This document shows positions 9,437-17,829 of a stretch of DNA of 64,000 nucleotides, one piece after another. The first letter of the stretch is position 1. Every line of letters begins with the position of its first letter. This stretch comes from a bacterium. GTDB taxonomy: Bacteria; Myxococcota_A; Bradymonadia; UBA7976; UBA1532. The position numbers and the translations under genes were made by a program. The notes under the pieces were generated by a model that did no database searches, was not told where the DNA came from, and saw nothing but the letters and a program-made list of their open reading frames with translations. The stretch is from positions 1 through 64,000 of the forward strand of contig JAUHYW010000009.1 in NCBI GenBank assembly GCA_030426085.1, given 5' to 3'.

Positions 9437-10729
9437 ATGAAACGCTATCTGCCGCTGGTGCTCTGCGCCCTCGCCGCGTGTGACGCCGCCGAGACCCCCG
9501 CCACGCCCGATGCCATGCCCGACGGCGCCGACGCCGCGATGGGATCACCCGATGCCTCGCCCCGAGACACGGCGCCGCCCATGGATGGCAGCCCATCGGA
9601 CGCCCTGGCATCGGACATCCTGCCACCGGATGCCCGAGCGCCGGATGGCATGCCGCCCGCAGACATGACGCCGGGTGACATGGCCCCCGGTGACATGGCC
9701 CCCGAGACTACGCCCGACGGCCTGCCCCCCGACGCCGCCCCCGACGGCGGGCCGCCCGCCGCCGAGGCCACCCTCGTCGGCGACTGCGACCCCGGCGTCG
9801 ACCGCCCCGGCGCCCGCTGCGAGCGGGTGCGGGTCGAGGTCGACGGGCTGCCCCCGATCGACGCCGTCCTGCGCATCAGCGAGGCCGACCCCGCGCGGGG
9901 CGCGGTCGTCTTCGGATCGGGCACCGGCGGCGGCGCGTGGGTCCTCGACGGCATGGTCGGCTCCGATCTGGCCCGGCTCGCGGACGACCTCGTCGCCGAC
10001 GGCCTCACCGTCATCGAGCGGGCGTGGTCCGGCGGCGACCCCGGCGGCTGGTTCGGCGGCGGCGCGGGCGGCCTCACGCTGCACGCCGACCGCTACGCCG
10101 CCCTCGCCCGCTGGATCCGCGATCGCTACGTGCCCCGGGGCGGCGCGCTGTGCGTGACCGGCAACTCCGGCGGATCGGTCGAGCTGGGCTACGCCCTCTT
10201 CCGCGGTCTGGGCCGCATCGCGGCGGTCGTCGTGCCCACCAGCGGCCCGGCCAACGACCTGCGCGACGCCTGCTGGGGCGAGGTCGACCGGCCGGACTAC
10301 TTCGCGCAGTGCGAGGCGTGGTGGAGCGCGCAGGTGGCCGCCGGCGCGACGACCTGCGCAGCCGGCGGGCGCCGCTGCGCGTTCGGCGGCGGCGCCCGCA
10401 ACCTGATCGACGCGGCCTTCGGCGAGGGCGTCGACCCGTGCAACCCGCAAGGCGGCGCCCGCGACGGCCCGTCCGACGAGGCGCTGGCCCTGCTGGCCGA
10501 CGACGCGCCCCGGGTGCCCGGCCAGCGCGCCCGCCCGGTGATCCGGGTGCTGCTGGGCGACGGGGATTGCAGCGGCGTGGTGCCCGAGGGCGCGTTCTGG
10601 GCCGAGCGGCTGGCCGCGGCCGGGCTGGACGCGTCGTGGGCGCTGCTGCCCGAGACCCGGCACAACGTGCTGAGCTTCCCCGACGGCGCGGCGGCGCTGC
10701 GGGCGATCCTCGAGGCGCACTGCCGCTGA
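9437..10729 (+). CDS. Lipoprotein with alpha/beta-hydrolase-like domain
   Basis: A 430-residue predicted lipoprotein. The signal peptide ends at the lipobox LAAC (Cys15). A low-complexity Asp/Pro/Ala/Met linker of about 95 residues follows, as in many myxobacterial surface lipoproteins. From about residue 115 it resembles an alpha/beta hydrolase: GAVVFGSGTGGGAWVLDG, then a nucleophile elbow CVTGNSGGSVELGYALF (candidate Ser in GNSGG), a Cys-containing insert (CWGEVDRPDYF, CNPQGG), and a late His in LLPETRHNVLSFPDG that could complete the triad with an Asp in VLLGDGDCSG. Substrate and enzyme class are unknown. It lies 40 bases after the DUF1552 gene and may be cotranscribed. Confidence 0.7.
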   Translation: MKRYLPLVLCALAACDAAETPATPDAMPDGADAAMGSPDASPRDTAPPMDGSPSDALASDILPPDARAPDGMPPADMTPGDMAPGDMAPETTPDGLPPDAAPDGGPPAAEATLVGDCDPGVDRPGARCERVRVEVDGLPPIDAVLRISEADPARGAVVFGSGTGGGAWVLDGMVGSDLARLADDLVADGLTVIERAWSGGDPGGWFGGGAGGLTLHADRYAALARWIRDRYVPRGGALCVTGNSGGSVELGYALFRGLGRIAAVVVPTSGPANDLRDACWGEVDRPDYFAQCEAWWSAQVAAGATTCAAGGRRCAFGGGARNLIDAAFGEGVDPCNPQGGARDGPSDEALALLADDAPRVPGQRARPVIRVLLGDGDCSGVVPEGAFWAERLAAAGLDASWALLPETRHNVLSFPDGAAALRAILEAHCR

Positions 10730-10852
10730 GGTGGGGTGCCCCGGGCGGCCGGGTATTACAGAGCCATGACAGACGGGCCCCCGCCCTGGCGAGGCGCGGT
10801 GAGGGCCACTACGATGCCCCCCTGACAGGCGCGCCGACGCTCGGGAGGGACG

Positions 10853-12949
10853 ATGGCTCGACTGGACGAGAAGCGCCGCGGGGCGATCCTGGAGTGCCTG
10901 ATCGCGCTGGGGTTCGGGGCGCCGGACGCCGAACACCTGCTGTGGGCCCCGAGCGCGCTGCGCGATCTGCGCGCGCGGATACCGAGCGCAGCGCGCCCGC
11001 GAGATCGGCTTGTGGCTGCGCTCATCGAGCTGGACCAGCTCCCCGCCACCGACGGTCGCGACCCGCTCATGGCCTTCCTGCGGCACGCGTTCTCGCTGCG
11101 GCCGCCCGAAGATCCGACCGTGAAGCGCCTCGCCGAGCTGATCCGAGCGGTCGACCGGCGCCGTGACCTGGCCCTGATCCGCCGGCTGGGGCCACATAGG
11201 CTGCGGGGCAAGGAGCTGACAGTCCAGCTCGAGCGGCAGGGTGATCAGGTCCAGGTGAGCTGGCATGTCGGCGGACGCACGCTGGGGCTCGCGCCGCGAC
11301 GCTACCCGGCCCGTCACCTCGACGAGCCCCCGCCCGAGGCGCTGATGTACGCGCTCTTCCCCCCACTGGCCGACGGCCGCCCGCCCGAGCCGGAGCCGGT
11401 CATGCTGGCGCTCGGCCCTTCGCCATCGCCGCTGGGCTATCACGCCCGCCTCCGAATCTGCGCCGACGACCCGGCCTGGGCCCGACTGCCCTGGCGCGAG
11501 CTGCGCTGGCACGGCGAGCGCCTGGTGGACGGGCAGTCCCCGTGGACGATCGAGCTCGTCGGGCAGGTCGAGCCGGCCTTCGACGTCGCCTTGGCCCGGG
11601 TCCCGGACGTCGTCGTGCTCGACGCCGACGACGGCGCGCTGACCGCCGACGGCGTCCGCCAGTCGCTGGTGATCGCCAGCCGGACCTACGCCCGGCCGAA
11701 CCACGTCGTCGGGACGGAGCGCCTCGACGCGCTGCCCCGCCTGCTGGGCTCGCGCCGCCGGGCGGTGGTCGTGGCCGCCCTCGACGCCGACCAGCGCGCG
11801 CGCCTGGGCGGGCTGCTGCGGGTCGACGCGTCGGCCCGGCACGCCCCCGCCGCGCTGTGCCTCGTCGGTGGCCCGACCACCCCGCCCGCGGCGCTGCTGG
11901 CCCGCGCCCCGGTCGTCGTGCGCGTCCCCGACGCGGACGCGGCCAAGGCGTGGCTCCGGCGGGTGCTGCTCGAAGACACCGACCCGGTCATCGCGGCCCA
12001 CGACGGCGACCGCCTCGACTCGACACGCCGCGAGGCCCACCCGATCTGCACCGCCTACGCCGGCTGGCGCCCAGGTCGGGTGCGCCGGGACGAGCCGCCG
12101 CCGCCGGGGCTGGTGCTCGATCGCATCGCCCAGCGCAACCGGGTGATGGATCGCTTGCGGCTGCTGATGGGACCCGAAGCGCACCATCACATGGTCGTCT
12201 TCGTGGCGTCGGGGCCGCGGGAGAACTGCATCCACCTGCTGAGCGAACAGCTCGAAGAGCACATCGCCAAGCTGCGCCCTTCGCTGCATCTCGAGGTGTG
12301 GCGGCCGACGCTGCCTCGGGCCGGCACCTATGACATCCACGCGGCGAGCGCCTTCCACACCGCGGCCGTCGCGCAATGCATGCAGGCCGATGTGGGCCAT
12401 GCGACCGCCGGTCTGGCCCGGCACCTGACCCACGGCCACCTGCGGGGGACCGAGCGCATCGTCTGGCTCGACTGGGGTGCCTTCGGGTACGATGCGCCGT
12501 GCCAGCGGCGGCTCAAACCCAGCGAGCTGAGAGCCTGGCTCGACTGGCACGTCCAGTTCGCCGACAGCGCCCGGGCGGCCGGGGTGCGCGTCGCCGCCTT
12601 CATCGCGTGCGAGACGAAGACGTCGAGAGCCATCGATGCCATCAAGGCTGAAGTCACAGCCGCGGTGCTCAAGACCGATCTGACCAGCATCGACTTCGCC
12701 ACGCTCGGCCCGCTCAACGCGGTTGGGATTGACGAGTTGAGGACCTACCTCAACAGCCCCGAAGACAGCCGGGTGCAGCCGGAGCAGGTCGGCAGGCTCA
12801 CCCGCGCCCTACACGACGCGGTGCCCGACGGCCACTTCGAGCGACTCGTCGAACAGCTCGAGCTCGGTCTGCGCATCGGCTGGCAGGATCTCTTGACCCG
12901 CTTGGAGCAATCTGCGTCCGACGACGATGACGACGAGGAGTTCGAGTGA
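10853..12949 (+). CDS. EAD/VMAP-like adaptor of a putative ternary conflict system
   Basis: A 698-residue cytoplasmic protein without known enzymatic motifs. Residues 1-95 form a small helical domain (RGAILECLIALGF, LVAALIELDQLPA, DPLMAFLRHAF) like the effector-associated domains (EADs) of multi-gene conflict systems. Residues about 165-330 contain WARLPWRELRWHGERL and flanking strands reminiscent of the VMAP-C domain. From about residue 425 there is a Rossmann-like region (RNRVMDRLRLLMG, HHMVVFVASGPRENC) that looks like an inactive STAND module because no Walker A is present. It ends in an acidic tail. It overlaps the MoxR gene by four bases (GTGA), and the trio VMAP, MoxR, vWA is the published hallmark of vWA-MoxR-VMAP systems. 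The coding call is firm; the family assignment is inference from motif likeness and neighbourhood. Confidence 0.6.
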   Translation: MARLDEKRRGAILECLIALGFGAPDAEHLLWAPSALRDLRARIPSAARPRDRLVAALIELDQLPATDGRDPLMAFLRHAFSLRPPEDPTVKRLAELIRAVDRRRDLALIRRLGPHRLRGKELTVQLERQGDQVQVSWHVGGRTLGLAPRRYPARHLDEPPPEALMYALFPPLADGRPPEPEPVMLALGPSPSPLGYHARLRICADDPAWARLPWRELRWHGERLVDGQSPWTIELVGQVEPAFDVALARVPDVVVLDADDGALTADGVRQSLVIASRTYARPNHVVGTERLDALPRLLGSRRRAVVVAALDADQRARLGGLLRVDASARHAPAALCLVGGPTTPPAALLARAPVVVRVPDADAAKAWLRRVLLEDTDPVIAAHDGDRLDSTRREAHPICTAYAGWRPGRVRRDEPPPPGLVLDRIAQRNRVMDRLRLLMGPEAHHHMVVFVASGPRENCIHLLSEQLEEHIAKLRPSLHLEVWRPTLPRAGTYDIHAASAFHTAAVAQCMQADVGHATAGLARHLTHGHLRGTERIVWLDWGAFGYDAPCQRRLKPSELRAWLDWHVQFADSARAAGVRVAAFIACETKTSRAIDAIKAEVTAAVLKTDLTSIDFATLGPLNAVGIDELRTYLNSPEDSRVQPEQVGRLTRALHDAVPDGHFERLVEQLELGLRIGWQDLLTRLEQSASDDDDDEEFE

Positions 12950-13848
12950 CCCCCCGCATCCCCCTCGACGGGCGGCCGAAGCCGCCCCGCTTCCGCGACT
13001 TGCAGGCCTCGGCCGACGCCTACCAGCCGCCCGATGGCCTGCTCGACGCCGCCGACGTCGCCGTGGCCCTCGGCGCGCCGCTGCTCGTCACCGGCGAGCC
13101 GGGCACCGGCAAGACCCAGGCGGCGTATTACCTCGCCCGGGTCTACGAGGTGCCCCCGGCGCGCGTCTTTCGCATGGACGTGCGCTCGTCGAGCACCGCC
13201 GAAGACCTGACTGCCCGGCTGGACACCATCGCCTACTTCCACGCGGCCCACGACCCGCTCAACCAGAAGCAGGGGGTCGTGCTCGACAAGAAGCGGTTCT
13301 ACGTCAAGGGCCCGCTGTACCACGCCTATCGCGAGGCCGACGGGGCCAGCGTGGTGCTCGTCGACGAGATCGACAAGGCGCCCCGGGACTTCCCCAACGA
13401 CCTGCTCGATACGCTGGACCAGCACCGGTTCATGATCCGCGAGACCCAGGACGAGGTGCGATTGGACGATGGCATCTCGCCGCCGCTGGTGGTCATCACG
13501 AGCAACACCGAGCGCCGCTTGCCCGATCCCTTCCTGCGGCGGTGCATCTACCATCACATCGAGTTCGATCAGGCGCTGGTCGAGCGGGTGGTGCAGGCCC
13601 ACGCCGATGACTTGCAGGCCGACGGCGCGCTGGTGGACGCGGCGATCGGGCGGTTCCTGGAGCTGCGCGACGACGCGCTGGAGCTGCGCAAGCGGCCCTC
13701 GACCGGCGAGCTGCTCAACTGGCTGCACGCCCTGCACCAACAAGCGGTCGACCCCCGCGCGCTGGCCGACGCGCCGCCCAGCGCGCTGCCGTGCCTGTCG
13801 GCGCTGGTGAAGAGCCACGACGATCTGGACCGGCTGCGGCGGGCGTGA
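12946..13848 (+). CDS. MoxR-family AAA+ ATPase
   Basis: A 300-residue AAA+ ATPase of the MoxR type. Walker A is GEPGTGKT (about 50-57), Walker B VVLVDEIDK (about 136-144), sensor 1 the Asn in VITSN (about 187) and arginine fingers lie in PDPFLRRC (about 198-199). MoxR ATPases usually work with a vWA-domain protein to remodel a target. That pairing is seen here: the next gene encodes a vWA-like protein. The start is the GTG of a GTGA overlap with the preceding gene, which points to translational coupling. It has no membrane segment. Confidence 0.93.
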   Translation: MTPRIPLDGRPKPPRFRDLQASADAYQPPDGLLDAADVAVALGAPLLVTGEPGTGKTQAAYYLARVYEVPPARVFRMDVRSSSTAEDLTARLDTIAYFHAAHDPLNQKQGVVLDKKRFYVKGPLYHAYREADGASVVLVDEIDKAPRDFPNDLLDTLDQHRFMIRETQDEVRLDDGISPPLVVITSNTERRLPDPFLRRCIYHHIEFDQALVERVVQAHADDLQADGALVDAAIGRFLELRDDALELRKRPSTGELLNWLHALHQQAVDPRALADAPPSALPCLSALVKSHDDLDRLRRA

Positions 13849-13863
13849 CCGAGCGGTGAAGCG

Positions 13864-16800
13864 ATGAGCGACAACCCGCCGCTGTTCAGGCCGACGGGCG
13901 ATGACATCACCGCGCTGTGTGCCGCGCTGCGCGGGCGGGGTCTGATCGACGGCGGCGCCGACGTCGAGCTGCGCTTGCGGGCGGCGTTCGCCCGGATGGC
14001 GCCTCGCTCGCGGGATGGCGTCGGGCGGGCGGTGTGCGCGGTGTGCCTGAAGAGCGCCGAGCGCGACGCGCGGGCGGCGTTCGTGGATGCCATCGGGCCG
14101 TGGCTGGCGACGCTCCGGCCGGCGGTGACGCCCACGGTGCAGCGGCGGCCGGCGATGCCTGCGGCCGGCCTCGGAGCCCGGGCCCCGGCCGCGCCCGAGG
14201 CCGAGCCGGCCCCACCGCCCGAGCCGGAGCCAGAGCCGACCCGTCGACCATGGGCGGCGGGCCTCGCGCTCGTGGGCCTCGTGACAGCGGCGGCGGTCTG
14301 GCAGCCCTGGAGCGGGGATCAGCCGCCGCCTTCGAGCGACGCCGGACCGACGGAGGCATCCGACGGTGGGGTGGCATCGGATATCATCGCCGACACCATC
14401 TCCGACCCTATCTCAGATGCCATCCCCGACGCGCCCCCCGCCGACGCCGCGCTGCCCGATGCCAACCCAGACGCGCCCGACCTCGGCCCGCTCGCGCCCC
14501 GGCCGACCCTGGCGTCGGCCCCCGAGACCCGCCCCGGCGCCTGGCCGACCGCCGACACCCTCGCCGCCCTCGGCGCGCTGCTCTTCGCCGCGCTGCTGCT
14601 CGGCGTCCGGGCGTGGACCCTCGAACGCCTGCGCCGCGACGACCCGATCGAGCTGCCGCCGCCCACCCACCCGCCGACGCCGCTGCCCCCGCCGCCGAAC
14701 CCGCCGCCGCGCATCCTGCCGCCCGACGCCGACACCCGGCTGGCGGCCGGCAGCGGCCGGACGACCGCCGACCCCGAGCGCCGGGCGCTCGACGTGCCGG
14801 CCTCGGTCCGGGCCACCGCCGGCCGGGCGGGCAAGATCCCGACGCTGCGCTTCCGCCCCCTGCGCCGCCCCGAGCCGCTGCACCTGTGGATCGACTGGCC
14901 CGCCCGCAGCCGCACGCCGACCCTGGCCCGCGCGGTCGACGAGCTGCGCGCCGCGCTGAAGCGGGGCGGCGTCGCGGCCACCGCGATGCACTTCACCGGG
15001 CTGCCCGACCGCCTCGTCGCCGACGGCCGCCGGCTGAGCGTCGACGGGCTCGCCGCCGATCGGAACCACACCCGGGTCGCCATCATCACCGACGGCCGCT
15101 CGCTGATGCGGGCGAGCGGTCGAGCGCACCGCCGCCTGCTCGACCGGCTGACCCGCTGGCGGGATCTGGCGGTGTTCGTCTTCGGCCGCCTCGACCCCGA
15201 GGCGCTGGCCGAGCACCTCGGGCGCTGCGTCGAGGTGCACCCCGGCGCGTCGCTCCTGGAGTGGCTGGTCCAGATCGAGCCGACCCCGCCGCCGGTGGTC
15301 GACCCCCGCGAGATGCAGATCTGGGCCGGCGCCTGCGCGCTGGCGCCATGCGGGGCCACCGATGACGACGCATTCGAACTGCGTCGGGCGCTCGATCTGC
15401 GGGGCGCGCCGCCGACGGCCATCGAGGCCCTGCGGAGCGACGCGGGTGGCGGGCTGGAGTGGGGGCCGGAGGCGCGGGCAGAGCGTATCGGGTGGCTGTC
15501 GACGCACGCGCCCGAGATGCGAGGCGCGGCTCTGCGCTGGTGGGGGGCCCGCTTCGACGCCACCCGCAGCCAAGGCGGGACGCGCGATCGTCGATGGGAG
15601 ACCGAGGCCGCCGTCATCGGGCTGTGGGCGCCGGGCCACGATGAGCCGACCGCAGCGCAGGTGGAGGCGCACGCGGCGACGCTGGAGCGCCTCGCTGATC
15701 CGCGGGTGCGGGCGCTGATCGGGCACCTCGCCCCGGCCGACAACCCACCGCATGAGCATGCCATCCGACTGCCATGGCGCCGGCAGGACATCCCCGACCC
15801 CGAGACGAGGCGTCGCCTGCGCCGGCTGGGCCTCGCCGCGGCGGTCGGCGGGCTGCCCGAGGACGAGTACGAGCGTCCGCCGCGCAGCCACGCCCTGCTG
15901 GGGCTCGCCTTCGGCCTGCTCGCCGCCGTCGGGCTCGGCCTGCTCGTCGCGCCCCGGGCCGAGACGACGGTCGACGCGCCCTGCGTGCAGATCGAAACCG
16001 CGAGCGACGGCTTGTCGGCCGAGGTCTGGCGCTGCGGGACGGCGGTCGCCGCGCGGCCCACCCACCCGAGCTGGCCGCAGCGCAGCGCGGTGGGGCTGTT
16101 CATCCCATCCGAAGAGCTACCCGCGGCCGAGCTGGCGCTGGCCCTGCTCGATTCGGGCGCGGCGGATGCCATCTGGTGGGGCGCGCTGCCATCCGCCGAC
16201 GCCGCCGACCAGCGCATCGCCGTCGTCCGCGGCGTCGATGCCTGCCCCGCGCAGGCCACCGCCTGCGTGCGCGCCGATGGCGTGCGCGGCCTCGCCGCCG
16301 CGCTGGGCGACGCGCCGATGCCATTGGCCGAGGTCTGGCCCGCGGTCGAGCGGGGCGAGGGCTGGCTGCTCGGTGGGGCCGACGTGGTCGACGCGGGCCC
16401 CGACGCGGCGCCGGACGCGGCCCTGCCCGAGCCCGACGCCGCGTCCCGCAGACCGGACGCCGCCCCCGACGCGGCGCCCGACGGCGGCTCACCCTTCTTG
16501 CGCCTGTCGAGCGTCGAGGTGATCGACGCCGGCCCTGAAGCCTTCGCCATTCGGGTCACCCACCCCGAGGCGACGCCGCTGCGGCCGCAGGCCATCTACC
16601 GCAACGGCATGCTGCTGGTCACGCTCCCCGGCGCTCGCTGGCCGTTCGAGCGGGAGCATCTCCCCAGGACGGATCCCGACATCGCCGCGGTCGAGGCCAG
16701 CAACGACCATCACGTCTATGTCCGCCCGCGCATCCCGCCGCTGACGCTCATTCCTCGCCTGCACGCCGATGCCACCGGCGTGACCATCGCCCTAGACCGG

Positions 16801-17754
16801 GTGAGCCTCCGCCCGACCGTGGATGGTGACCCGCCGGACACAGCGCCCTCGCGGTCTGCCGATGCAGGCCCACCCCCCGACGCCAACCGCCGACCACCCC
16901 GCGACCTCACCGGTACCCATCATCCGCGTATGGTACGAATCCCGGCCGGCACATACACCATCGGCAGTCCTCCAAACGAAGCAGGCCGCTTCTCAGATGA
17001 CATGCCTCGCCGCCGGGTGACGCTGACCCTCACCTATCTGATCGCCGAGACCGAGGTGACCCAAGCGCAGTACCAGCGTGTCATGGACCGTGCTCCCTCG
17101 TACTTCCGAGGCACATCCGAGGACGCTCGCCGCCCGGTAGAGTCGGTGAGTTGGCTGGATGCGGTGACATACTGCAACCGTCTGTCGGCGTTGGAGGGAC
17201 GAAGCCCGGCCTATACCATCGAGGACGAGGGCGTGCGGTGGGTCCCAGAGACCGACGGTTACCGCCTGCCGACGGAAGCCGAGTGGGAGGTCGCTGCGCG
17301 GGCGGGTACAACGACAGCAACATATGCCGGGGACCTCGACATCCTCGGCAGGCGCAACGCCCCCGTGCTGGACGCGATCGCGTGGTACGGGGGCAACAGC
17401 GGCTCAGCACATCGAAGGGCGGTGAACTCCGCTGGTTGGAACGAGAAGCAACACCCCCACGATGGGGCGTCGACACACCCCGTGAGGACCAAGAATCCGA
17501 ATAGGTTGGGTCTCTACGACATGCTGGGCAATGTCCATGAATGGACATGGGACCCCTGGGCCGACCCTCCACCGATGGCTGAGGCGGACCCGATGGGTCC
17601 AGCGCATGGCGACTGGCGCGTCATCAGGGGTGGGGCCTTCGTCGGAATCGCCCACCGGGTACGCGCCTCTGTTCGTGACAGATGGGCACCCAAGGGTCGG
17701 CACAGGAATCTCGGATTCCGACCCGTCCGCTCAGCCCCCCGAACTCGGCCGTAG
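13864..17754 (+). CDS. Three-TM protein with vWA-like and FGE-sulfatase domains
   Basis: A 1296-residue membrane protein. Residues 1-90 are a helical domain; TM1 is about 130-148, TM2 about 231-252 and TM3 about 676-696. Between TM2 and TM3 lies a vWA-like domain (about 335-450: LHLWIDWPARSRTPTL, then RVAIITDGRSLMR) resembling the SAV_2336-type proteins; its metal site is degenerate because DxSxS is not kept. After TM3 come a small domain, an Asp/Pro/Ala linker, a beta-rich AMIN-like stretch (about 880-985) and an FGE-sulfatase domain (about 1017-1290: RIPAGTYTIGSP, YLIAETEVTQAQY, YRLPTEAEWEVAARAG, LGNVHEWTWD, LGFRPVR). Asp/Pro linkers after TM1 and TM3 suggest these parts, including the FGE domain, face the periplasm and the vWA part the cytoplasm. 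The gene starts 15 bases after moxR. Cys residues of true formylglycine enzymes are missing. Base composition drifts to lower GC in the last 850 bases. Confidence 0.8.
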   Translation: MSDNPPLFRPTGDDITALCAALRGRGLIDGGADVELRLRAAFARMAPRSRDGVGRAVCAVCLKSAERDARAAFVDAIGPWLATLRPAVTPTVQRRPAMPAAGLGARAPAAPEAEPAPPPEPEPEPTRRPWAAGLALVGLVTAAAVWQPWSGDQPPPSSDAGPTEASDGGVASDIIADTISDPISDAIPDAPPADAALPDANPDAPDLGPLAPRPTLASAPETRPGAWPTADTLAALGALLFAALLLGVRAWTLERLRRDDPIELPPPTHPPTPLPPPPNPPPRILPPDADTRLAAGSGRTTADPERRALDVPASVRATAGRAGKIPTLRFRPLRRPEPLHLWIDWPARSRTPTLARAVDELRAALKRGGVAATAMHFTGLPDRLVADGRRLSVDGLAADRNHTRVAIITDGRSLMRASGRAHRRLLDRLTRWRDLAVFVFGRLDPEALAEHLGRCVEVHPGASLLEWLVQIEPTPPPVVDPREMQIWAGACALAPCGATDDDAFELRRALDLRGAPPTAIEALRSDAGGGLEWGPEARAERIGWLSTHAPEMRGAALRWWGARFDATRSQGGTRDRRWETEAAVIGLWAPGHDEPTAAQVEAHAATLERLADPRVRALIGHLAPADNPPHEHAIRLPWRRQDIPDPETRRRLRRLGLAAAVGGLPEDEYERPPRSHALLGLAFGLLAAVGLGLLVAPRAETTVDAPCVQIETASDGLSAEVWRCGTAVAARPTHPSWPQRSAVGLFIPSEELPAAELALALLDSGAADAIWWGALPSADAADQRIAVVRGVDACPAQATACVRADGVRGLAAALGDAPMPLAEVWPAVERGEGWLLGGADVVDAGPDAAPDAALPEPDAASRRPDAAPDAAPDGGSPFLRLSSVEVIDAGPEAFAIRVTHPEATPLRPQAIYRNGMLLVTLPGARWPFEREHLPRTDPDIAAVEASNDHHVYVRPRIPPLTLIPRLHADATGVTIALDRVSLRPTVDGDPPDTAPSRSADAGPPPDANRRPPRDLTGTHHPRMVRIPAGTYTIGSPPNEAGRFSDDMPRRRVTLTLTYLIAETEVTQAQYQRVMDRAPSYFRGTSEDARRPVESVSWLDAVTYCNRLSALEGRSPAYTIEDEGVRWVPETDGYRLPTEAEWEVAARAGTTTATYAGDLDILGRRNAPVLDAIAWYGGNSGSAHRRAVNSAGWNEKQHPHDGASTHPVRTKNPNRLGLYDMLGNVHEWTWDPWADPPPMAEADPMGPAHGDWRVIRGGAFVGIAHRVRASVRDRWAPKGRHRNLGFRPVRSAPRTRP
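17377..17405 (+). repeat. Left arm of a perfect 29-bp inverted repeat (FGE core)
   Basis: These 29 bases, inside the FGE domain (encoding IAWYGGNSGS), recur exactly in inverted orientation at 19801-19829. They are the longest identical core of two FGE gene ends that resemble each other over several hundred bases and flank the AAA/nuclease gene. They reflect duplication or gene conversion and could support recombination. Confidence 0.9.
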
Positions 17755-17829
17755 GACTGGGCAGCTCCGGGGAGGTGCCTCTATCACACCGGCCCTGTCT
17801 TCGGCATCCCGCCGTCGGCCGGGCAGCAC

